Shown: positions 57,805-64,000 of the stretch, piece by piece | Layout: each line of letters starts with the position of its first letter | Numbering within the stretch: position 1 is the stretch's first letter | The notes under the pieces: generated by a model | The model's database searches: none | Told to the model about the DNA's origin: nothing | The model's input: only the letters and a program-made list of their open reading frames with translations | From: Actinoplanes xinjiangensis | GTDB taxonomy: Bacteria; Actinomycetota; Actinomycetes; Mycobacteriales; Micromonosporaceae | Length of the DNA stretch: 64,000 nt | Reading direction: 5' to 3' | Assembly: GCF_003148685.1 (NCBI RefSeq) | Contig: NZ_QGGR01000034.1 | Location: 40,283 to 104,282 of the forward strand | Program-made: the position numbers and the translations under genes

Positions 57805-60800
57805 TCAGTCCACCATCACGCGGTTGCGTCCTGCCTCTTTTGCCCGGTAAAGGGCATGATCAGCGCGTGCCAGAAGTTCGTCGAGAGTGCTGCTCTCGTC
57901 GGCCAGACTGGTCAGACCGACACTGATGGTGACCGGGATCGGACCGGCCTGGGTGGGCACCGGCTCGGACGAGACGGCCAGGCGGACGCGCTCGGCCAGG
58001 TCTTCGGCGTGACCGTCGTGGTCGGGCAGGACCGCGGCGAACTCCTCACCGCCGTACCGGCCGAGGACGTCGGAGTGGCGCAGACGGCTACGGATCCGGG
58101 CGGCGACGGTACGGATGACCTCGTCCCCCACCCCGTGGCCGTACGTGTCGTTGATGTTCTTGAACTTGTCGATGTCGAGCATGACCGCCGCCAGCTGCCG
58201 GCCGTTGCGGGCGGCCGCCTGCACCAGCGCCCCGGCGATCGCGTAGAAGTGCCGCCGGTTGTGCTGCCCGGTCAGCTCGTCGGTGGTGGCCAGTTCCTGG
58301 ACCCGGCTGAACAGGCGCGCGTTCTCGTAGGCGGCCATGCCCTGGGTGGACAGCGCGGCCGCCACCTGACGGCTGGTGTCGTCGAGTGCCGATCCGCCGA
58401 CGAGCACCATGCCGACCGGGCCGTCCCGGCCGATCAGCGGCACCGTGAGAACACCGGGTGCGCCGGCGAGCAGCCTCCCCCGTACCCCCGCGGTCTCGGA
58501 TGGATCGAGAAGCTCGGGGGCGTCGCCCACGGTGAGCTGCACCGGTGTCGCGATGGTGTCCGGCGGCGCGGCGCCGTCGACGTGCAGCACCTCGCCGGTG
58601 GCACCGATCAGGCAGGCGGCCGTGCCGCCGAGCTGGGCCCGCAGCATGCCGCAGAGGTGGCGCAGCAGTCTGTCGGGTTCGAGGATGGCGGTGAGTTCGG
58701 CCAGGCCGGCGCGCAGCATCTCGGCGAGCGCCTGCTGCTGGCGGGCGACCTGGACGGCCGAGTGCAGTTGCGCGGCCCGCGCGGTCTCCAGGGACACGGC
58801 GACGTGGCTGCTGACCGCGGTGAGCACGGCGACGTCCTCGTCGGTGAAGATGCCCCGGGCGAGCCGGCTGTCCAGGTAGACCACCGCCACCATGCGGCCT
58901 TTGAACTGGACCGGGGCGATCAGGATGCTGCGCAGGCCGTGCACGACGGCGCTGCGGGAGCCGAGGGCCGCGCCCTGCTCGGTGCCGGTGATCACCACGG
59001 GTTCGCCGGTCTCGGCGACCCGGCGGACCAGGCTGGTGCCGTACTCGCCGGTCTCGGGGAGGTCGCCGGACACGTCGCGGCCGGCGTAGCGGACCGGTTC
59101 GCCGTTGTCGTCGACCAGGAAGAAGATCGCCCGTTCGGCACCGAGGATGCGCAGCATCTCGTCGAGGGCGACGCTCGCGAGCTGCTGCGGGTCGAGGATG
59201 GTGGCGGCCGCGGTGCCGACCTGCTGGAGCGCCTCCAGGTGGCGGTTGCGGCCGGTGGTCGGGCGACGTTCGGCGACGGTCCGGCGGTGGGTGCCGGCGC
59301 CCTCGTCGACGCCGAATTCGGTACGGGTCTGCCGGCGCCGCTGCTCCCAGCCGTGGAAGACGGCCATCCCGAGCGCGAACCGGGCCTGCCGGTCGGCTTC
59401 GTTGGCCAGCCCCATGGCCCGCAGGGCACGGGCCCGGATGCGGAACACCTCGTACTGGACGAACGGTGCGTCGAGTCGGCGCAGCCGGCGTTCGGCCTCG
59501 TCGGCGACCTTGATGCAGCGCTGCGGGTCGCCCGTGGCCAGGTGCAGGGACGCCTTCGTGGTGAGGTAGACGCAGCGCAGCAGCGGGGTGCCGCCGATCC
59601 GCCCGAGCGCCTTGACGGCCTTTTGGGCGACGGCGAGCCGGGCCGGGCGGTCCGCGTCGGAGGCGAAGCGGAACTGGATCAGCCGGGCGTGCGCCATGTA
59701 GACGTAGATCCACCGGTGCTGCGGCATCAGCTCACTGTTGCGCAGCCCGAGCGCGTGGAACTCGGCGAAGATCTCCTCCAGCGGCGGTCCGACCTCACCC
59801 TGTTCGATCAGGGTGCAGGCGGCCGCGGTGAGCATGTTGGCGCGCTGCACGCGGGTGCCGGCACCCGGCGGGAACAGCTCACGCAGCCGTTTCAGGGCGG
59901 TCGCGGCGTCACCGAAACGGCTCTGCCCGGCCGGCACCATGACGCTGAGCATGCCGAGCGAGGTGCCGAGGGCCAGCTCGTGGTGGCCGAGGCGCTGCAT
60001 GCCGCGCTCGTACTCGCGGGCCGCCTCGTCGATGTAACCGCGCAGCAGGAACCGTATCCCGAGGGTCGCGTAGCCCGGGATGAGCTGGGCCGGCACGTAC
60101 CAGCGGGCGTTCCGGGTGATCGTCTTCTCCCAGGCGCTGCCGTCGTCGGCCCCGCTGAACAGCCGTGCGACACCGCGCAGCCACTCCACATAGGCGACCA
60201 GGCCGGGATCGCCGAGGTCCTCGGCCACCGCGTCGGCGCGGTTCAGGCAGCGGTCGCTCGTGCCGCGCAGTTTGATCATCGCGGTGACGTAGCCGATCAG
60301 GGCGTACACGCGGACGTACTCCGGGCAGGGGCCGAGCCGGTTCACCGCGTACATGGCCCGCAACGCCAGAATGCCGGCCTCCCGCAGGCGCAGGCCGACC
60401 GCGGCGGCATAACCGCCGGCGTCCAGGACGGCGGCGAGCGTGGCCTGCGTCTCCCGGTCCCGGCCGCGAGCGGTTCCGAACCCCAGTCTGGTACGCCGTA
60501 CCAGCCCGCCCGCCATCGCGATGAACAGTGTCTGCACCAGGGCGAGCAGGCCCCGGCCGGGTAGCGGACGGCGGAGTTCGGCGAGCGCGGACCGGGCCGT
60601 GTCCAGGGCCTTCTCGTCGTCCCAGAGGGTGTGGTGCAGCTCGATGCGGGTGGTGAGCAGCCGGGCCCGTTGCAGCCGGTCGGCCGTGCCCGCGAGCGCC
60701 CGGCCGAGCACCGCGTCGGCCTCGTCGAACCGCCCGTCCGCCAGATAGGCCTGCGCGAGCACGTGCAGCAGCTCGCCGTCGGCCGCGGGATCACCGTCGA

Positions 60801-62946
60801 CGGCGTCGGTGAGGTAGTGGATCGCCTCGGCCGGGGCCTGGTCGGCGAGGGCACGGCGGCCGGCCTCGGCGGCGCTGCGACGGCGGTCCTCCGGTGCGGA
60901 GGCGTCACCGGCGCGGCGGTGGTGACGGGCCACGGCGTACGCGTGTCCCTCGTCGCGCAGGTCCTCGGGCAGCCGGTCCAGGGCCGCGGCCAGGTCGGCG
61001 TGCAGCCGGCACAGTGCGGCCTCGCCGACCCGGTCGAGCAGGACCTCGCGCAGCTGCGGGTGGACGAAGGCGTACCAGCCACCGGGCCGGGGCTCCAGGA
61101 CGTGCCGGTCGCCCGCGGCCGCGAGGGCGGCGAGCACCCGGTCCGCCTCGCCGAGCTGGAAGAGCACTTCGGGCCGGAACCGGATGCCGGCCGCGGCGGC
61201 GACGGTCAGGCAGTCCAGGGTCTCGGCGGACAGCCCGGTGAGCCGGGCGGCGATCAGGTCGCGGACGTCGGCGGCCGGGGGCAGCGCGTCGGCGCCGGGC
61301 AGGTCCAGTCGCCAGCCGCCCCAGACCGGGCTGAGCAGGCCGGCGTCGAGCAGCCGCAACAGGTAGCTGACGATCGCGAGCGGGGTCCCGTCGGTGCGCG
61401 CGGTCACGTGGCGGACCAGTTCGACGCCGACCTCGGCACCGGGCAGGCGGGAGGCGATCACGTCGGCGACGGCGGGCGCGGGCAGCGGCGCGCAGGTCAC
61501 CTCCAGGGTGCCGGTGCTCTCCAGCCCGGCGGCCGGGTCGTCGGCGCCGTCCGGGGCGGTGAGCAGTACCAGGATCGGCAGCCCGGCCAGTTCGGCGGCG
61601 AGTTTCTCGATCAGCTGGCGGCTGCCGGAGTCGAGATGCTGGGCGTCGTCGACGGCCAGGAGCAGCCCGCCGGCCCGGGTGGCCAGCTCACCGAGGAACG
61701 CGGCACCGGCGCCGAGCACGTGCTCGTCGCCGCCGGGTGCGGGTTCCGCGGTGACGGCCGGGATCAGGTCACCGAAGAGCCGGGCGAGCAGGCCCGGCCC
61801 GGCGGTCGTGGCGGCCTCGGTGACCTGCGCGTCGACGGCGGCACGCTGCTCCGGTGACAGCCGGCGTACACCGGCCTGCCAGAAGGTGACCGCCTCGCGG
61901 GCGGCGGCGAGTGGCGACGCCTCATCGGGGCGGCAGGTGGCCCAGAACACCGGGAACCCGCCTGCCGTGGCCTCGGCGGCGAGCTCCTGGGCGAGCCGGG
62001 TACGGCCGGCGCCCGCCGCGCCACGGACGACCGCGATCCCGCCCTGTCCGGCGCGGGCGCGTTCCCAGCGGCGGCTGAGCCGGTCGGCCTCCTCGGCCCG
62101 GCCCCGCATCGGCCAGCTCGTGACCGCGGGCTGCGCGGCGGCCTCCCCTCCGGGGCAGCCCCGCAGGTCGGCCAGCAGCGTGGCGGCGTCCGGGTAGCGG
62201 TCGTCGGGGTCCTTGGCGAGCAGCCGGGTCACCACCGCGTGCAGTGCCGGGTCGATGCCGGGTCGCAGCTCGGCCAGGTCGGGCACCGGGGCGGCCAGGT
62301 GCAGGCGCAGCAGCTCGCCCACGTCGTCGGCCTCGAACGGCAGCCGGCCGGCCAGGCACTCGAACAGCACCACACCCAGCGAGTACAGGTCGGATCGGCC
62401 GTCGACCGGCCGTTTCAGCATCCCGGACTGCTCGGGCGAGCTGTAGAGGAAGGTGCCGACCGCCTCGTCGGTGTCGCCGCGTTCGCCGCCGATCTGGGCC
62501 AGACCGAAGTCGATCAGGGTGGCCGGCTGGTCCGGGCCGACCATGATGTTGCCCGGTTTGATGTCCCGGTGCACCAGGCCGAGGCGGTGCGCGGCGGCCA
62601 GCCCACGGGCCAGCCGGGCGGCCATCGCGACCACCCACTCCTGGCTGAGCGTGCCGCCGAGCTGCTCGGTGAGGGAGCCGCCGGTCAGGTGGTCGAGCAC
62701 CATCGCGGGCACGCCGTCGAGGTCGCCGACGGCGTGCACCCGGACCACACCCGGGTCGTCGATGCAGGCCAGCAGCGCTGCCTCGCGGCTGAACTCGGTC
62801 CGGATCCCCGGATCGGCGCTCGCATCGGCGAGGGGACGTTTCACCGCGTACCAGCGGTCGCCGCGACGGGCCCGGTGGACCATCGTGAACGCGCCACGGC
62901 CGAGTTCGTCGACCAGTTCGAGCCCGGTCAGCCCTGTTTCCGTCAC
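57805..62946 (-). CDS. Giant Ser/Thr kinase-ATPase-GAF-diguanylate cyclase signalling protein
   Basis: A 1,713-residue soluble protein. The kinase domain covers about residues 8-265 (Lys36, HRDIKPGN at 126-133, DFG at 146-148). An AAA/NB-ARC-like ATPase covers about 280-580, with Walker-A-like GAAGAGRT at 309-316, where Arg315 replaces the usual Lys, and Walker B LLLAVDDAQ. A long helical TPR-like region (about 600-1,190) follows. A GAF domain covers about 1,225-1,375. A second weak GAF-like region covers about 1,390-1,510. The GGDEF domain covers about 1,545-1,713 (GGEEF at 1,632, with an RHSD inhibitory-site motif five residues before). It would join protein phosphorylation, ATP-dependent sensing and cyclic di-GMP synthesis in one chain. 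It starts with GTG 62946 behind GGAGTG. Confidence 0.88.
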   Translation of the reverse strand: MTETGLTGLELVDELGRGAFTMVHRARRGDRWYAVKRPLADASADPGIRTEFSREAALLACIDDPGVVRVHAVGDLDGVPAMVLDHLTGGSLTEQLGGTLSQEWVVAMAARLARGLAAAHRLGLVHRDIKPGNIMVGPDQPATLIDFGLAQIGGERGDTDEAVGTFLYSSPEQSGMLKRPVDGRSDLYSLGVVLFECLAGRLPFEADDVGELLRLHLAAPVPDLAELRPGIDPALHAVVTRLLAKDPDDRYPDAATLLADLRGCPGGEAAAQPAVTSWPMRGRAEEADRLSRRWERARAGQGGIAVVRGAAGAGRTRLAQELAAEATAGGFPVFWATCRPDEASPLAAAREAVTFWQAGVRRLSPEQRAAVDAQVTEAATTAGPGLLARLFGDLIPAVTAEPAPGGDEHVLGAGAAFLGELATRAGGLLLAVDDAQHLDSGSRQLIEKLAAELAGLPILVLLTAPDGADDPAAGLESTGTLEVTCAPLPAPAVADVIASRLPGAEVGVELVRHVTARTDGTPLAIVSYLLRLLDAGLLSPVWGGWRLDLPGADALPPAADVRDLIAARLTGLSAETLDCLTVAAAAGIRFRPEVLFQLGEADRVLAALAAAGDRHVLEPRPGGWYAFVHPQLREVLLDRVGEAALCRLHADLAAALDRLPEDLRDEGHAYAVARHHRRAGDASAPEDRRRSAAEAGRRALADQAPAEAIHYLTDAVDGDPAADGELLHVLAQAYLADGRFDEADAVLGRALAGTADRLQRARLLTTRIELHHTLWDDEKALDTARSALAELRRPLPGRGLLALVQTLFIAMAGGLVRRTRLGFGTARGRDRETQATLAAVLDAGGYAAAVGLRLREAGILALRAMYAVNRLGPCPEYVRVYALIGYVTAMIKLRGTSDRCLNRADAVAEDLGDPGLVAYVEWLRGVARLFSGADDGSAWEKTITRNARWYVPAQLIPGYATLGIRFLLRGYIDEAAREYERGMQRLGHHELALGTSLGMLSVMVPAGQSRFGDAATALKRLRELFPPGAGTRVQRANMLTAAACTLIEQGEVGPPLEEIFAEFHALGLRNSELMPQHRWIYVYMAHARLIQFRFASDADRPARLAVAQKAVKALGRIGGTPLLRCVYLTTKASLHLATGDPQRCIKVADEAERRLRRLDAPFVQYEVFRIRARALRAMGLANEADRQARFALGMAVFHGWEQRRRQTRTEFGVDEGAGTHRRTVAERRPTTGRNRHLEALQQVGTAAATILDPQQLASVALDEMLRILGAERAIFFLVDDNGEPVRYAGRDVSGDLPETGEYGTSLVRRVAETGEPVVITGTEQGAALGSRSAVVHGLRSILIAPVQFKGRMVAVVYLDSRLARGIFTDEDVAVLTAVSSHVAVSLETARAAQLHSAVQVARQQQALAEMLRAGLAELTAILEPDRLLRHLCGMLRAQLGGTAACLIGATGEVLHVDGAAPPDTIATPVQLTVGDAPELLDPSETAGVRGRLLAGAPGVLTVPLIGRDGPVGMVLVGGSALDDTSRQVAAALSTQGMAAYENARLFSRVQELATTDELTGQHNRRHFYAIAGALVQAAARNGRQLAAVMLDIDKFKNINDTYGHGVGDEVIRTVAARIRSRLRHSDVLGRYGGEEFAAVLPDHDGHAEDLAERVRLAVSSEPVPTQAGPIPVTISVGLTSLADESSTLDELLARADHALYRAKEAGRNRVMVD

Positions 62947-63034
62947 TTGACACTCACTCCGCGTCCGGCGTCACTGTGCTGATCGGCGGGAACCGGGTGA
63001 ACCTGAACATTCCCGGCCGGGCGAAGGGATGGCC

Positions 63035-63799
63035 CTACGGGAGGGTGGCCGCCAGCTTCTGCAGCGCCTCCCTGGCTCCGCTGGTGATCGGCCGGCCGTG
63101 GCCGGGCAGGATGGTCCGTACGTCCAGGCCGGCCAGCTTCTTCACCGAGGCGGCCGCCTGCGTGGCGTCGGCGGTGTACAGCGGGGCCGAGCCCTCCAGC
63201 ACGTTCTGGTTGCGCAGCGCGTCGCCGGCCACCAGCACCCCGGTCGCCGGCTCGAAGATCGACACGTGCCCCAGGGTGTGCCCGGGGGTGCCGATCATCT
63301 GAAGGCCGAAGACGTCGTCGCCGTCCTTGACCCCCTGGATCTGCTTCCCGGCCGCGTCGATCGCGGCGACGTCGTCGGTCCCCGCATACAGGGTCGCCGA
63401 GATCTGCGGCACGATCTCGGCCAGCCCGCCCGCGTGGTCCTCGTGCTGGTGGGTGAGGATGACGTGCTTGACCGAGCCCCAGCCCAGGCCGGCGGCCTTG
63501 AGACCGGCCTCGACCGCGGCCGCCGAACCGGCCGTGCCGGTGTCGACGACGGCCACCTCGCCGTTGCGGACCAGCAGGTAGACGGCGACGAAGTCGAGAT
63601 CGACGCGGTGCCAGTCGACGCCCGGCCCGGCGCTCGCACCGGTGCTCGCACCGGCGCTCGGGCCGGCGCCGGTGGCCGGCGTGCCGGTGCCGGGTTTCTC
63701 CGTCTCACTACAGCCGGTGAGTGTGTTGAGGACGGTGATGCCGAACGCACCCGAACCCGCGGTCAGCAGCAGTCTGCGATGGAGCCGGAAGCCACTCAT
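63035..63799 (-). CDS. Exported metallo-beta-lactamase-fold lipoprotein
   Basis: A 254-residue MBL-fold hydrolase. The N-terminus has an RR motif (HRRLLLTAGSGAFG, residues 7-20) and a lipobox-like LTGC, so it is probably a Tat-exported lipoprotein. A Gly/Ala/Ser/Thr linker (about 33-60) follows. The zinc motif THQHEDHAGG is at about 115-124. Further ligands are His in GTPGHTLGH, Asp in VAGDALR and His in LPGHGRPI. Homologues are hydrolases of unknown substrate, sometimes annotated as SoxH-like or lactonase-like. AAGGAGAG precedes the ATG. It is 88 bp upstream of the giant kinase gene on the same strand. Confidence 0.88.
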   Translation of the reverse strand: MSGFRLHRRLLLTAGSGAFGITVLNTLTGCSETEKPGTGTPATGAGPSAGASTGASAGPGVDWHRVDLDFVAVYLLVRNGEVAVVDTGTAGSAAAVEAGLKAAGLGWGSVKHVILTHQHEDHAGGLAEIVPQISATLYAGTDDVAAIDAAGKQIQGVKDGDDVFGLQMIGTPGHTLGHVSIFEPATGVLVAGDALRNQNVLEGSAPLYTADATQAAASVKKLAGLDVRTILPGHGRPITSGAREALQKLAATLP

Positions 63800-63842
63800 C
63801 CTCTCTCCTTAGCGCATCCGGTGAGGTTTCGCTCCCCCAGCG

Positions 63843-63867
63843 GCGGGCACCGCGGATCTGTGCCCGC
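63843..63867. terminator. Hairpin between the MBL gene and the right-edge gene
   Basis: An 8-bp perfect stem GCGGGCAC/GTGCCCGC with a 9-nt loop. It lies downstream, on the minus strand, of the putative transposase end and upstream of the MBL gene. Confidence 0.5.
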
Positions 63868-63928
63868 TTCGCAACCTGCGATCGTCGGCACCGACCTCGC
63901 CCCGGGGGGGGTGTCCCTATGGTTTCTG

Positions 63929-64000
63929 TCAAGCGGCGAGGGCGATTTTCTCTGCCGGTTTGTGCTGGTAGGGGGTGGTGGTGCGGAGCATCGCGTGTAG
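63929..64000 (-). CDS. C-terminal fragment of a possible transposase
   Basis: The last 23 codons of a gene that enters from the right edge on the minus strand: LHAMLRTTTPYQHKP, then AEKIALAA and a stop. The segment MLRTTTPY and the closing IALAA resemble C-termini I associate with actinomycete insertion-sequence transposases, but the fragment is too short to name a family. If right, the element's end is within the next few dozen bases toward the MBL gene. Confidence 0.4.
   Translation of the reverse strand, partial: LHAMLRTTTPYQHKPAEKIALAA

Noticed and set aside
57802..61857. Long plus-strand frames opposite the giant kinase
   Set aside because: Antisense shadows; the kinase, ATPase, GAF and GGDEF motifs are all on the minus strand.

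Overview
The window is very GC-rich and gene-dense. Third codon positions are almost all G or C, GTG and TTG starts are common, and spacers are short. It carries an F420-type (Ddn-like) enzyme gene, an SCO7613-type membrane protein, a CebR-type operator and an AftD-type arabinofuranosyltransferase locus. This points to an actinomycete, most likely Micromonosporaceae (Actinoplanes-like). The family-level assignment is an inference from gene content. No rRNA, tRNA or CRISPR array was seen.

Layout. 1-2.8 kb: the 3' end of a PHM-type copper monooxygenase gene, a luciferase-like oxidoreductase, and a membrane diguanylate cyclase whose 3' end overlaps its convergent neighbour. 2.8-7.8 kb: a divergent GntR regulator with a perfect 28-bp palindrome, followed by a tightly coupled operon for non-phosphorylating (oxidative) L-fucose catabolism: aldose dehydrogenase, a lactonase remnant with internal deletions, a fumarylacetoacetase-type hydrolase, L-fuconate dehydratase and an SDR. 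8.5-14.1 kb: plant-polysaccharide use, with a GH94 cellobiose phosphorylase behind a textbook CebR box and a secreted GH2 enzyme with AbfB-type repeats. 14.4-24.7 kb: mixed small enzymes and secreted proteins, including a Ddn-like protein and a divergent MarR regulator that share two TTCGA-N3-TCGAA boxes. 24.8-29.2 kb: a giant repeat-interrupted membrane protein. 29.7-34.6 kb: a single-chain assimilatory nitrate reductase fused to a CysJ-like NADPH flavoprotein, with two minisatellite-encoded linkers.

34.7-50.3 kb is a cell-envelope polysaccharide locus: DUF4185/fibronectin secreted protein, flippase, GT-C-like protein, small DUF2613-like secreted peptide, GT4 glycosyltransferase, AftD homologue, acyltransferase, DUF3068/PorA-type protein and another GT-C-like protein. 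It resembles the arabinan neighbourhood known from mycobacteria. 50.4-54.9 kb holds a Tat-exported animal-type heme peroxidase, an AI-2E exporter-family protein, an AT-richer non-coding island with an orphan promoter and operator, a ribosome-hibernation factor and a LysM/M15 peptidase. 55.0-56.6 kb holds a family of 49-bp hairpin elements flanking an XRE regulator. 56.7-63.8 kb holds an HATPase, a membrane protein, a 1,713-residue Ser/Thr kinase-ATPase-GAF-diguanylate cyclase and a metallo-beta-lactamase-fold lipoprotein. At the right edge there is a possible transposase C-terminus.

Two genome-style themes recur. One is in-frame minisatellites in linkers (nitrate reductase, SCO7613-like protein, Ala/Glu-rich protein). 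The other is tandem duplications that span stop codons (marR, nitrate reductase). The best candidates for new biology are the hairpin array around the XRE gene and the AftD-centred envelope locus.
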